Positions 28,293 to 36,870 of a stretch of DNA of 64,000 nt are shown here, piece by piece. The notes under the pieces were generated by a model that was given only the letters and a program-made list of their open reading frames with translations, did no database searches and had not been told where the DNA came from. Made by a program: the position numbers and the translations under genes. How positions within the stretch are numbered: the first letter of the stretch is position 1; each line of letters opens with the position of its first letter. The DNA comes from Herbaspirillum robiniae (GTDB lineage Bacteria > Pseudomonadota > Gammaproteobacteria > Burkholderiales > Burkholderiaceae_D): NCBI RefSeq assembly GCF_002213415.1, contig NZ_NJGU01000009.1, forward strand, positions 223,097 to 287,096, given 5' to 3'.

Positions 28293-29738
28293 ATGACCAT
28301 CGACTCATCCTCTGCAACAAGCGCTTATCTCTCCGGCGCCGACGACGCGCGCCTCACCAATGAAGACCTCGCCCCGCTCAAGCAGCAGACCTGGGGCTCC
28401 TACAATATCTTCGCCTTCTGGATGTCCGACGTACACAGCGTGGGCGGCTACGTGTTCGCCGGCAGCCTGTTCGCGCTGGGCCTGACCAGCTGGCAGGTGC
28501 TGATCTCGCTGCTGGTCGGCATCACCATCGTCTACCTGCTGTGCAACCTGGTGGCGCGCCCGAGCCAAGCGCACGGCGTGCCTTATCCGGTGATGAGCCG
28601 CCTGTCGTTCGGCGTGCTCGGCGCCAACGTGCCGGCCATGATCCGCGGCCTGATCGCGGTGGCCTGGTACGGCATCCAGACCTACCTGGCCTCGGCCGCC
28701 TTCGTGGTGGTGGTGCTGAAGTTCTATCCCGAGCTCAAACCCTGGGCCGACGTCCACGTGCACTCCTTCGCCGGTCTCTCGGCGCTGGGCTGGGGCGGCT
28801 TCCTGCTGCTGTGGGTGGCGCAGGCGCTGGTGTTCTGGAACGGCATGGAGACCATCAAGAAGTTCATCGACTTCGCCGGCCCCGCGGTCTACGTGGTGAT
28901 GTTCGTGCTGGCGGGCTGGATGATCTGGAAGGCCGGCTGGCAGAACATCGGCCTGAACCTGGGCGAGATCAAGTACAGCGGCTGGGCGGCGGTGTCGGTG
29001 ATGATCACGGCGATCTCGCTGGTGGTGTCCTACTTCTCCGGACCGATGCTCAACTTCGGCGACTTCTCGCGCTACTGCCACACCTTCTCCGACGTGAAGC
29101 GCGGCAACTTCTGGGGCCTGCCGGTCAACTTCCTGGCCTTCTCGCTGGTGACGGTGGTGACCACCTCGGCCACCATCGCGGTGTTCGGCGAGCTGATCAC
29201 CGACCCGGTGGAGACCGTGGCCCGCATCGACAACACCACCGCCGCCGTGATCGGCGCGCTGACCTTCCTGATGGCCACCATCGGCATCAACATCGTGGCC
29301 AACTTCGTCTCGGCCGCGTTCGACTTTTCCAACCTTTCGCCCAGCCGCATCAGCTGGCGCGCCGGCGGCATGATCGCGGCCACCGCCTCGATCTTCATCA
29401 CGCCGTGGAACCTGTTCGGCAATCCCGAGGTGATCCACTACACGCTGGACGTGCTGGGCGGCTTCATCGGCCCGTTGTACGGCATCCTGCTGGCCGACTA
29501 CTACCTGATCAAGAAGCGCCAGGTGACGGTCGACGACCTGTATTCGATGAACCCCAGGGGGCGCTACTGGTACAGCAACGGCGTCAACCGCGACGCGGTC
29601 AAGGCGCTGGTGCTGGCCGCCGCCGTCTGCGTGGCCTGCGTGATGCTGCCGCAGCTGCGCGCCGCGGCTGACTTCTCGTGGTTCATCGGCGCGGCGCTGG
29701 GCGCGGTGTTCTACCTGTTCTTCGCGAAGAAGGGATAA
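28293..29738 (+). CDS. NCS1 family permease (allantoin/hydantoin/nucleobase)
   Basis: A 481-residue inner-membrane transporter with about 12 helices. The family start, NEDLAPLKQQTWGSYNIFAFW, and the motif GIQTYLASAAF in helix 3 match Mhp1/PucI-type proteins, which import allantoin, hydantoins, uracil or adenine with a cation. The next gene, 3 bp away, is a hydantoin/allantoin racemase, and a PuuE-type allantoinase follows, so allantoin is the most likely substrate. A GGAG site lies before the ATG. Other members with the same folds carry pyrimidines or cytosine, so substrate is not certain. Confidence 0.85.
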   Translation: MTIDSSSATSAYLSGADDARLTNEDLAPLKQQTWGSYNIFAFWMSDVHSVGGYVFAGSLFALGLTSWQVLISLLVGITIVYLLCNLVARPSQAHGVPYPVMSRLSFGVLGANVPAMIRGLIAVAWYGIQTYLASAAFVVVVLKFYPELKPWADVHVHSFAGLSALGWGGFLLLWVAQALVFWNGMETIKKFIDFAGPAVYVVMFVLAGWMIWKAGWQNIGLNLGEIKYSGWAAVSVMITAISLVVSYFSGPMLNFGDFSRYCHTFSDVKRGNFWGLPVNFLAFSLVTVVTTSATIAVFGELITDPVETVARIDNTTAAVIGALTFLMATIGINIVANFVSAAFDFSNLSPSRISWRAGGMIAATASIFITPWNLFGNPEVIHYTLDVLGGFIGPLYGILLADYYLIKKRQVTVDDLYSMNPRGRYWYSNGVNRDAVKALVLAAAVCVACVMLPQLRAAADFSWFIGAALGAVFYLFFAKKG

Positions 29739-29741
29739 GGC

Positions 29742-30476
29742 ATGCGCATCCGGCTGATCAATCCCAACACCACCGTCTCGATGACCGAGGCCATGACCGC
29801 CTGCGCGCGCGCCGTGGCCGCGGCGGGCACCGAGGTAAGCGGCGTCAGTCCCGGCATGGGGCCGGCGTCGATCGAGAGCCACTACGACGAGGCGCTGGCG
29901 GTGCCCGGCCTGCTGCAGGAGATCGCCCGCGGCGAGCGCGAAGGCTGCGACGCCTACGTCATCGCCTGCTTCGGCGACCCCGGCCTGTCGGCCGCGCGCG
30001 AGCTGGCCACGGGGCCGGTGATCGGCATCGCCGAGGCGGCCATGCACATGGCCAGCCTGGTGGCGCCCTCGTTTTCGGTGGTGACCACGCTGGCGCGCAC
30101 CTCGGGCATGGCCTGGCACCTGGCCGAGCGCTACGGCATGCAGCGCTTCTGCCGCAACGTGCGAGCCTGCGAGATTGCGGTGCTGGAGCTGGAGAACCCG
30201 GCCTCCGACGCCCGCGCGCGCATCACCGACGAATGCCGGCGCGCGCTGGCCGAGGACGGCGCCGAGGCCATCGTGCTGGGCTGCGCCGGCATGGCTGACC
30301 TGTGCGCGGCGATCTCGCGCGACATCGGCGCGCCGGTGATCGACGGCGTGACCGCCGCCGTCAAGCTGGCCGAATCGCTGGTGGCGCTGGGACTGGCCAC
30401 CGCCAAACGCGGGGAGCTGGCGCCGCCGCTGCCCAAGGCTTACCATGGCTTGCTGAAGGAATTCTCCAGGCCGTGA
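29742..30476 (+). CDS. Asp/Glu/hydantoin racemase family protein (allantoin racemase-like)
   Basis: A 244-residue racemase. INPNTTVSMTEAM is the hallmark N-terminus; the two catalytic cysteines are visible in IACFGDPG (about residue 76) and VLGCAGM (about residue 180). This cofactor-free family interconverts enantiomers of hydantoins, allantoin or amino acids. Translationally coupled to the NCS1 permease (3-bp gap) and followed by a PuuE-type allantoinase, it most likely supplies the allantoin enantiomer that the hydrolase accepts. That assignment follows from context. Confidence 0.85.
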   Translation: MRIRLINPNTTVSMTEAMTACARAVAAAGTEVSGVSPGMGPASIESHYDEALAVPGLLQEIARGEREGCDAYVIACFGDPGLSAARELATGPVIGIAEAAMHMASLVAPSFSVVTTLARTSGMAWHLAERYGMQRFCRNVRACEIAVLELENPASDARARITDECRRALAEDGAEAIVLGCAGMADLCAAISRDIGAPVIDGVTAAVKLAESLVALGLATAKRGELAPPLPKAYHGLLKEFSRP

Positions 30477-30527
30477 CGCAACCTGCGGCGCGGGTTCGCC
30501 CGCACCGCGTTTTTTTCCGCAACCTCA

Positions 30528-31469
30528 ATGAGCAACATGTCTTCGCAACAAACCTATCCGCGTGACCTCGCCGGCTACGGCCGCAATCCTCCGCACGCCC
30601 AATGGCCGGGACAGGCCCGCGTGGCGCTGCAGTTCGTCCTCAACTATGAAGAAGGCGGCGAGAACTGCGTGCTGCACGGCGACCCGGCGTCCGAGCAGTT
30701 CCTCTCCGAGATCGTCGGCGCGGCTGCCTACCCGGCGCGCCACATGTCGATGGAATCGATCTACGAATACGGCTCGCGGGTGGGCGTGTGGCGCATCCTG
30801 CGCGAGTTCGAAAAGCGCGGCCTGCCGCTGACCGTCTTCGGCGTGGCCATGGCCCTGCAGCGCTCGCCGGACGTGACCCGGGCCTTCATCGAGCTGGGCC
30901 ACGAAATCGCCTGCCACGGCCTGCGCTGGATCCATTACCAGAGCATGGACATCGACGGCGAGCGCGAGCACATGCGCCAGGCGGTGCAGATCTTCCGCGA
31001 ACTCACCGGCAGCGCCCCGCTGGGCTGGTACACCGGCCGCGACTCCCCCAACACGCGCCAACTGGTGGTGGAACACGGCGGCTTCGCCTACGACTCCGAC
31101 TACTACGGCGACGACCTGCCGTTCTGGACTTCGGTGGAAACCTCGGCCGGCAAGACCGAGCCGCACCTGGTGGTGCCCTACACGCTGGACAGCAACGACA
31201 TGCGCTTCGCCACGCCGCAGGGCTTCAACACCAGCGAGCACTTCTACCAGTACCTGAAGGACAGCTTCGACGTGCTCTACGAAGAAGGCGAAGAGTCGCC
31301 CAAGATGCTGTCGATCGGCATGCACTGCCGCCTGCTCGGCCGCCCGGGCCGCTTCCGCGCGCTGCAGCGCTTCCTGGACTACGTGCAGTCGCATGAGAAG
31401 GTGTGGATCTGCCGCCGGATCGACATTGCCGAGCATTGGAAGAAGGTGCATCCGTACCAGGCTGCTTGA
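30528..31469 (+). CDS. puuE: Allantoinase, PuuE type
   Basis: A 313-residue protein of the polysaccharide-deacetylase fold, the metal-independent PuuE allantoinase class. Typical features are the N-terminus YPRDLAGYGRNPP, LNYEEGGENCVLHGD, IYEYGSRVGVWRIL and WYTGRDSPNTRQL. It opens allantoin to allantoate. I use ATG 30528; ATG 30537 is also possible and neither has a strong ribosome site. It is the third gene of the permease-racemase-allantoinase unit and is followed by a terminator. The usual partners uraD and uraH are not in the window. Confidence 0.9.
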   Translation: MSNMSSQQTYPRDLAGYGRNPPHAQWPGQARVALQFVLNYEEGGENCVLHGDPASEQFLSEIVGAAAYPARHMSMESIYEYGSRVGVWRILREFEKRGLPLTVFGVAMALQRSPDVTRAFIELGHEIACHGLRWIHYQSMDIDGEREHMRQAVQIFRELTGSAPLGWYTGRDSPNTRQLVVEHGGFAYDSDYYGDDLPFWTSVETSAGKTEPHLVVPYTLDSNDMRFATPQGFNTSEHFYQYLKDSFDVLYEEGEESPKMLSIGMHCRLLGRPGRFRALQRFLDYVQSHEKVWICRRIDIAEHWKKVHPYQAA

Positions 31470-31485
31470 AGTCGAACGGACGGAG

Positions 31486-31505
31486 ACGCCGGCGGTTGCC
31501 GGCGT
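31486..31505 (+). terminator. Terminator after puuE
   Basis: ACGCCGGC and GCCGGCGT pair around a GGTT loop, followed directly by TTTT, 17 nt after the stop. Confidence 0.88.
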
Positions 31506-31623
31506 TTTTGCTTGATGGGGTACGGTGGGAATGCGGCGGCTGAGCTGCCTCGGCGCTTCGTACCGAACGGAGAAGGATGGGATCGAAGCTGCTACGTCGG
31601 TCGGCAGCGAGGCCCCTGAGAGG

Positions 31624-31733
31624 AACCGCATACACGCAGACTTCGATACGCCGCAAGGCGGCTACTCAGTCCGAACGGGGTTCTCAGAGGCACAACGAAC
31701 GACACTGGATCCCGGCCTTCGCCGGGATGACGG
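31624..31733 (+). repeat. 110-bp dispersed intergenic repeat, copy 1
   Basis: This segment, from AACCGCATACACG to CGGGATGACGG, recurs almost unchanged at 32198. It contains the small palindrome CCCGGCCTTCGCCGGG inside the phrase ending GGGATGACGG, typical of widespread proteobacterial intergenic repeats that are often mistaken for short ORFs. No gene is supported in 31470-32349. Confidence 0.8.
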
Positions 31734-31950
31734 ATTACAGGAGATCGTGAGTCTGCACATCGAAGCCGACGCAGAGGTGCAAGCGCCGACAAAGCCGAAG
31801 GCGAGGCGGATTGAAAGAGATAGCGAGCCACGGAATCGATGCCGCAGGCGAGCAGCAAGCCCCGCGAGGCCGACGGCGAGCCGGACACAAGGCAAAGCCG
31901 CAGGCGAGCCGTCAACGCAGTCCGCTTCTGCCCAGCCGCTGAACCGCGCG

Positions 31951-32009
31951 GAAAAATGGATCAGAAAGGAGGCCGGAGCGTAGCGACTTGCCTCCTTTCC
32001 CATTTTTTC
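31951..32009. repeat. Bulged long inverted repeat in intergenic mosaic
   Basis: GAAAAATGG plus AAAGGAGGC pair with GCCTCCTTT plus CCATTTTTC, giving two 9-bp helices with a 5-nt bulge on the left arm. It lies between the two copies of the 110-bp repeat. Confidence 0.6.
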
Positions 32010-32063
32010 GTGCGGTTCAGCGGGTACCCCGAAGGGGCTGGGCGGTAGCGGCCGCCTTTCTTT

Positions 32064-32097
32064 GCTTACTTTCTTTGGCGGAGCAAAGAAAGTGAGC
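32064..32097. repeat. Inverted repeat of the CTTACTTTCTTTG/CAAAGAAAGTGAG type
   Basis: GCTTACTTTCTTTG and CAAAGAAAGTGAGC form a 14-bp stem with one mismatch and a 6-nt loop. Elements of this wording are common between genes in beta- and gammaproteobacteria. It may serve as a transcript end or be a non-coding repeat. Confidence 0.7.
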
Positions 32098-32197
32098 GGC
32101 TGCCGGGCCGCCCCCGGCGCTCCCCTGCGACCGGAGAAAGATAGGACCAAAGCCAGTACATCTGCAGGCAGCAAGACCAGACTACCCAAACAAACAC

Positions 32198-32308
32198 AAC
32201 CGCATACACGCTGACTTCGATACGCCGCATACGCGGCTACTCAGTCCGAACGGAGTTCACAGAGGCACAACGAACGACACTGGATCCCGGCTTCCGCCGG
32301 GATGACGG
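32198..32308 (+). repeat. 110-bp dispersed intergenic repeat, copy 2
   Basis: Direct copy of 31624-31733 with only scattered differences (for example GCTGACTTCG for GCAGACTTCG and CCGGCTTCCGCCGG for CCGGCCTTCGCCGG). It ends 40 bp from the puuD stop codon. Confidence 0.8.
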
Positions 32309-32349
32309 CAACGGCAAGGCAAGGCCAGTCAAGGCAACCAACAACAACC

Positions 32350-33651
32350 TCAATTGACCGCCGCCCCCGCCTCAAACCACTTCCCAATCATCGCCCGCTC
32401 ATCATCAGTGATATTGGTCATATTCCCCAACGGCATGGACTTCTGCACCACAGCCTGCTGATAGATCTGCTGGGCATGCTGGGAAATATGCTCCTTGCTG
32501 TCCAGCAGCACGCCCTTGCCCGGCACCGGCATCAGGGTAGGCTTGGCCGAGTGGCACTGGATGCAGCGCGCCTCGATCACCTGCTGCACCTGGGCAAACC
32601 CGCCAGCGGCGGCAGCGGCAGCGGGCGCCGGCGCCGCATCGGTCTTGGCGGCACCCTCAGCGGCTGCCGTGGCAGTGGGCGCGGCAGGCGCCGCGGCCTC
32701 CTTGTGATGCAGCGCCGCCGGCACCGGCTTGTCCCGCATCATCGGACTCAGGCCCACGGCGACGCCCAGCAGCAAGGCCACCGCCACACCCGGATACCAC
32801 CAGTTGTAGACGCCCTTGTGGCGCAGCACGAAGAACTGGCGGATCAGCGCGCCCGCGGCCATGATCATCAGCAGCACCAGCCAGTTGTGCGGCGCGCTGT
32901 AGGTCATGCTGTAGTGGTTGGACAGCATGGCGAACAGCACCGGCAGCGTGAAGTAGGTGTTGTGCACGCTGCGCTGCTTGCCGCGCTTTCCGTGGATGGG
33001 ATCGGGCGCCTGGCCGGCGCGCATCGACGCCACCATCTTGCGCTGGCCCGGAATGATCCACACCAGCACGTTGGCGCTCATGATGGTGGCCAGCGAAGCG
33101 CCGCTGATCAGGAAGGCCGCGCGCCCCGAGAACAGGTGGCAGGCCGCCCACACCGACACCACGACCTGCAGCCCGACCAGGATGTTGACCAGGCGATCGG
33201 CGTTCGGACGGTCGCCGATGCTGCTGCAGATGGCGTCGTAGATCAGCCAGTTGAAGACCAGGAAGGCGACGGCCGTGCCGCCGGCCATCGAGCCCGACAT
33301 GTCGAACACGTTGCGGTCGACCAGGAACACGTTGGCGTTGAACAGGTACAGCAGCGAGAACAGCGCGAAGCCCGACAGCCAGGTGCTGTACGACTCCCAG
33401 TAGAACCAGTGCAGGTGCTCCGGCAGCTGCCTGGGCGCCAGCAGGTACTTCTGCGGATTGTAGAAGCCGCCGCCGTGCACCGCCCACAGCTCGCCGCCCA
33501 CGCCCTTCTCCTTGAGCTCGGGATCGGTGGGCTGCACCAGGCTGTTGTCCAGCCAGACGAAGTAGAAGGAAGAGCCGATCCAGGCGATTGCCGTGATGAC
33601 GTGCAGCCAGCGCAGCAGCAGATTGAGCCAGTCGAGAATATAGGCTTCCAT
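32350..33651 (-). CDS. puuD: Urate hydroxylase PuuD (membrane urate oxidase with cytochrome c domain)
   Basis: A 433-residue protein. About eight membrane helices span residues 10-310 (LLLRWLHVITAIAWIGSSFY, the PuuD/DUF989 start, with conserved His and Trp). A low-complexity Ala/Pro linker then leads to a C-terminal cytochrome c domain with the haem motif CIQCH and a distal Met in KSMPLGNMTN. PuuD oxidises urate to 5-hydroxyisourate and passes electrons to the respiratory chain instead of oxygen. It is encoded opposite to the puuE unit and divergent from the porin gene. It completes, with adenine deaminase and allantoinase, an incomplete purine route; xanthine dehydrogenase and the HIU/OHCU enzymes are not here. 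Confidence 0.93.
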   Translation of the reverse strand: MEAYILDWLNLLLRWLHVITAIAWIGSSFYFVWLDNSLVQPTDPELKEKGVGGELWAVHGGGFYNPQKYLLAPRQLPEHLHWFYWESYSTWLSGFALFSLLYLFNANVFLVDRNVFDMSGSMAGGTAVAFLVFNWLIYDAICSSIGDRPNADRLVNILVGLQVVVSVWAACHLFSGRAAFLISGASLATIMSANVLVWIIPGQRKMVASMRAGQAPDPIHGKRGKQRSVHNTYFTLPVLFAMLSNHYSMTYSAPHNWLVLLMIMAAGALIRQFFVLRHKGVYNWWYPGVAVALLLGVAVGLSPMMRDKPVPAALHHKEAAAPAAPTATAAAEGAAKTDAAPAPAAAAAAGGFAQVQQVIEARCIQCHSAKPTLMPVPGKGVLLDSKEHISQHAQQIYQQAVVQKSMPLGNMTNITDDERAMIGKWFEAGAAVN

Positions 33652-33817
33652 GTTCGAGTCGTTTCCTCTGTGTTGTTGTATGGCGCGTCGACGCCCGTGC
33701 CGACGGTTCTAGCATAAATGGTGCCGGGTGACGAGACGCCTTCCCGGGCGCGGCGGCAGGCTGCAATACGCGATTCCGGGAAATTTTGCTAGTGATTGGC
33801 CACAATATCCGAAAGCG

Positions 33818-33827
33818 CTGTCGACAA
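33818..33827. promoter_or_regulatory. Candidate GntR operator (puuD side)
   Basis: CTGTCGACAA, one base from the palindrome TTGTCGACAA at 34017, lies about 170 bp upstream of puuD. No clear puuD promoter could be assigned. Confidence 0.4.
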
Positions 33828-33983
33828 TATCTTCCAACGCTGATAAGCAACAGAGCCTTCGGCGCATATCACGCCGCCCCATCAACGGCGCAGCTTTGCG
33901 CCGCGCCCGGGCCGCCGCCCGCGCCGGCCGGCCTCTCCGTTTTTAGTGCAGCGCGTCAAATTCGGTGCGCGCCAAGCACCAAC

Positions 33984-34012
33984 TTGGCGCTGTTTTGTCG
34001 TGAATGGATAAT
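33984..34012 (+). promoter_or_regulatory. Putative promoter toward the porin gene
   Basis: TTGGCG (33984-33989), a 17-bp spacer and GATAAT (34007-34012). TTGTCGTGAA (33995-34004) lies in the spacer, and the perfect palindrome at 34017 covers the predicted start site, as expected for a repressed promoter. The leader to the porin ATG would be about 350 nt. The rest of 33652-34365 shows no gene. Confidence 0.45.
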
Positions 34013-34016
34013 TTTA

Positions 34017-34026
34017 TTGTCGACAA
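34017..34026. promoter_or_regulatory. Perfect palindrome TTGTCGACAA, candidate GntR operator
   Basis: A perfect 10-bp inverted repeat at the predicted transcription start. A related TTGTCGATAA follows at 34062-34071, 45 bp further on. Similar sites precede the gntR gene at 27387. Confidence 0.5.
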
Positions 34027-34061
34027 AATGCCCTGCCGTTGGCGACCGCGGCGCCGTTGAT

Positions 34062-34071
34062 TTGTCGATAA
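34062..34071. promoter_or_regulatory. Candidate GntR operator, downstream site
   Basis: TTGTCGATAA, two bases from the perfect palindrome 45 bp upstream. Confidence 0.4.
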
Positions 34072-34365
34072 GAAACAAAACGCCCGTTCGCAAGCCCCGC
34101 CCGCAGCTTTCCCGCCACATGACATGAAACCGCCGGCAGCGCCGCATGCCGCGCCAGCCACGGCTCTTTACATTTCCAGCCGAAAAAGCCGCCACAAACC
34201 CCGCCAATCGTGAAGAAGGGATTGGCACGATATCTGCTAAACCTCCGTTCTGAATCCGTAGCGACGGCCGGCACGGGAGAGACGTCAGCCGTCCTCGCCG
34301 CGGTGGAGAGATGTGAACTTGTCGGGCAATCCCGTCCGGCGTCTTTTTATCAACAGGGGAGCGTA

Positions 34366-35454
34366 ATGAAGAAAACTCGTTTGGCATTGGCTTTGGCATC
34401 CTGCCTGATGGCGGGCAGCGCGATGGCGCAATCGTCCGTCACCGTCAGCGGCCTGGTCGACGCCTTCGCAGGCAGCATGAAGAACAGCGGCGACAGCGGC
34501 AGCAAGGCATCGGTAGGCTCGGGCGGCATGACCACGTCGTGGATCGGCTTCAAGGGCACCGAAGACCTGGGCGGCGGCCTGAAGGCCGAATTCAACCTGA
34601 CGTCCTTCTTCCAGACCGACACCGGCGCCACCGGCCGCTTCTCGGGCGACAACCTGTTCTCGCGCGACGCCAACATCGCCCTGTCCGGCGGCTACGGCCG
34701 CGTGATGCTGGGCCGCGGCCTGGCGCCGAGCTTCCTGCCGACCGTGCTGTTCAACCCGTTCGGCGACTCCTTCACCTTCTCGCCGCTGGTGCTGCACGTC
34801 TACACCCCGTCGGGCAACTTCGGTTCGCGCACCTGGACCCAGGCCAACGCGGCCGACTCGGGCTGGAGCAATGAAATCATCTACACCACGCCCAAGTTCG
34901 GCGGCCTGCAGGCCAACCTGCACTACCAGTTCGGTGAAGTCGCCGGCCAGACCGGCAAGAAGAACATCGGCGTGAACGCCCTGTACTTCAACGGCCCCCT
35001 GGCCCTGACCGGCATGTACTTCGACGCCCAGGTCAGCAACCCGAACTCCGGCAGCGCCATCATCGACGCCACCGCGCCGTTCTCGAGCATCACCCGCCAG
35101 AAGACCTGGATGGTCGGCGGCACCTACGACTTCCAGGTGGTCAAGCTCTACGGCACCTACCAGGCAAGCAAGGACACCACCGCCGGCAACCCGCAGGCCA
35201 AGGACAAGGTGTTCAGCGTGGGCCTGTCGGCGCCCGTGGGCAACGGCTCGATCCTGGCCGGCTTCGCGCGCACCAAGCGCACCGGCGACCTGCTGGCCAG
35301 CACCACCGGCGACGTCTCGCGCAACACCACTTCGGTCGGCTACGACTACTTCATGTCCAAGCGCACCGACCTGTACGCGATCGTCATGAACGACAAGATC
35401 TCGAACCAGAGCTCGGGCGTGTCCTTCGGCCTGGGCATGCGCCATCGTTTCTGA
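34366..35454 (+). CDS. Gram-negative porin
   Basis: A 362-residue outer-membrane porin of the Burkholderia/Neisseria type. The signal peptide MKKTRLALALASCLMAGSAMA-Q is clear; the mature protein begins SSVTVSGLVDAFAG and has alternating beta-strand patterns (WIGFKGTEDLGGGLKAEFNL) ending in GLGMRHRF, with the C-terminal Phe needed for barrel assembly. AGGGGAG precedes ATG 34366. It is divergent from puuD and upstream of two importers, so a role in outer-membrane uptake of purine-derived compounds is plausible but not shown. Confidence 0.92.
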   Translation: MKKTRLALALASCLMAGSAMAQSSVTVSGLVDAFAGSMKNSGDSGSKASVGSGGMTTSWIGFKGTEDLGGGLKAEFNLTSFFQTDTGATGRFSGDNLFSRDANIALSGGYGRVMLGRGLAPSFLPTVLFNPFGDSFTFSPLVLHVYTPSGNFGSRTWTQANAADSGWSNEIIYTTPKFGGLQANLHYQFGEVAGQTGKKNIGVNALYFNGPLALTGMYFDAQVSNPNSGSAIIDATAPFSSITRQKTWMVGGTYDFQVVKLYGTYQASKDTTAGNPQAKDKVFSVGLSAPVGNGSILAGFARTKRTGDLLASTTGDVSRNTTSVGYDYFMSKRTDLYAIVMNDKISNQSSGVSFGLGMRHRF

Positions 35455-35468
35455 TGCGCGTCAACGGC

Positions 35469-35538
35469 TTGGCCGCGTCCACCTGCTGAGGGACGCGGCC
35501 AATCGGGACGGCGCGGCGCAAGTCCTTTGCGCCGCGCC
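35469..35538 (+). terminator. Twin hairpins after the porin gene
   Basis: TTGGCCGCGTCC pairs with GGACGCGGCCAA (35469-35502), and GGCGCGGCGCAA pairs with TTGCGCCGCGCC (35510-35538). Both 12-bp stems lack a T tract, so this is an mRNA-stabilising or factor-assisted end rather than a classical terminator. Confidence 0.5.
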
Positions 35539-35755
35539 GCTTCCGGCAACCGCAGCAACGTAGTGCCGCAGTACGGCGAACCGGCGACTCCTTCTGGCCG
35601 GCGAACCGAGTCTTGAGCCTGTGCTTCGGTGGGAACCGCATTACCGGAATGCGCCGCGAGTCGTTCTGTTCTGTTTTGCATGCCGAGCTCCTTCTGGATA
35701 TCGCGGGCATTGCGGTTTCCACCCCTTTTTCAATCGCCTTTCGGGAGACTTCCCC

Positions 35756-36790
35756 ATGCGTTCATTCCGCTTCCTTGGCTGCTCCGCGGCTCTGCTGCTC
35801 GGCCTGGTATCGGCATCGTCCTCTTTCGCGCAAGAGACCAAGATCAAATTCCAGCTGGACTGGCGCTTTGAAGGCCCGTCCGCGCTGTTCCTGGTGGCCA
35901 AGTCGAAAGGCTACTTCGCCCAGGAAAAACTGGACGTCACCATCGACGCCGGCAACGGCTCGGGCAACGCCGTCAACCGCGTGGCCTCGGGCACCTATGA
36001 CATGGGCTTCGCCGACATGGCCGCGCTCATGGAGTTCGCCGCCAACAATCCCGACGCGCCCTCCAAGCCGGTGGCCGTGATGATGGTCTACAACGACACC
36101 CCGGCGGCGATCTTCTCGCTGAAGAAATCCGGCATCAAGAAGCCAGCCGACCTGGTCGGCAAGAAGCTGGGCGCCCCGGTGTTCGACGCCGGCCGCCGCG
36201 GCTATCCGATCTTCGCCAAGGCCAACGGCCTGGACGCCTCCAAGGCGCAGTGGACCAGCATGGACCCGCCGCTGCGCGAAACCATGCTGGCGCGCGGCGA
36301 CGTGGACGCCATCACCGGCTTCTACTTCACCTCGCTGCTGAACCTGAACGCACGCGGCGTGAAGGATGAAGACGTCAACGTGATGATGTTCCCCGACTAC
36401 GGCGTGAAGCTCTACGGCAACGCCATCATCGCCTCCGACGCCATGGTCAAGCAGAAGCCGGAAGCCATCAAGGCCTTCCTGCGCGCCTTCGCCAAGGCCA
36501 CCAAGGATGTGATCGCCAACCCCGAAGCCGCCATCAAGGTAGTCAAGGAACGCGACGGCCTGATCGACGAGAAGCTGGAGCTGCGCCGCCTGAAGCTGGC
36601 CATCGCCAGCGCCATCGCCACGCCGCACGCCAAGTCGGAAGGCTACGGCCAGGTGTTCGGCCCGCGCCTGACGCTGATGGCCTCGCAGGTCTCGGACGCC
36701 TACGGCACCAAGACCCGCGTCAACGCCGACCGCGTCTGGAACGGCAGCTTCCTGCCTTCCAAGGCGGAGCTGGACGTCCTGCCCAAGTAA
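35756..36790 (+). CDS. NMT1/THI5-like (taurine/nitrate-type) ABC substrate-binding protein
   Basis: A 344-residue periplasmic binding protein. The signal peptide ends near SSSFA-QE; then KIKFQLDWRFEGPSALFLVA and ASGTYDMGFADMAALMEF are typical of the SsuA/TauA/ThiY superfamily, whose ligands include sulfonates, nitrate, pyrimidine precursors, riboflavin and aromatic acids. ATG 35756, with GGGAG upstream, is used instead of the long in-frame extension. The neighbouring permease, ATPase and purine genes suggest a nitrogen-rich heterocycle, but the ligand cannot be read. Confidence 0.86.
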   Translation: MRSFRFLGCSAALLLGLVSASSSFAQETKIKFQLDWRFEGPSALFLVAKSKGYFAQEKLDVTIDAGNGSGNAVNRVASGTYDMGFADMAALMEFAANNPDAPSKPVAVMMVYNDTPAAIFSLKKSGIKKPADLVGKKLGAPVFDAGRRGYPIFAKANGLDASKAQWTSMDPPLRETMLARGDVDAITGFYFTSLLNLNARGVKDEDVNVMMFPDYGVKLYGNAIIASDAMVKQKPEAIKAFLRAFAKATKDVIANPEAAIKVVKERDGLIDEKLELRRLKLAIASAIATPHAKSEGYGQVFGPRLTLMASQVSDAYGTKTRVNADRVWNGSFLPSKAELDVLPK

Positions 36791-36803
36791 GCCGATGCAG
36801 CAA

Positions 36804-36829
36804 GGCGGCGGCAGGCCACTGCCGCCGCC
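36804..36829 (+). promoter_or_regulatory. Hairpin after the binding-protein gene
   Basis: GGCGGCGGCAG and CTGCCGCCGCC form a perfect 11-bp stem with a GCCA loop, 13 nt after the stop. No T tract; a probable 3' stabiliser of the binding-protein message, as in the other importers of this window. Confidence 0.5.
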
Positions 36830-36870
36830 CATCGATTCAACCGCGACACCCGCAGAAAAGAAACACATCC

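Noticed and set aside
28305..30446. Long minus-strand ORF opposite the NCS1 permease and racemase genes
   Set aside because: The plus-strand proteins are conserved; the antisense translation has no family.
31525..31983. 152-codon ORF in the puuE-puuD gap
   Set aside because: It reads through the intergenic repeat (the LDPGLRRDDG-type translation is a known artefact of such repeats) and has no ribosome site.
32064..32097. Inverted repeat as an insertion-sequence terminus
   Set aside because: No transposase fragment or target-site duplication was seen; it fits a non-coding intergenic repeat better.
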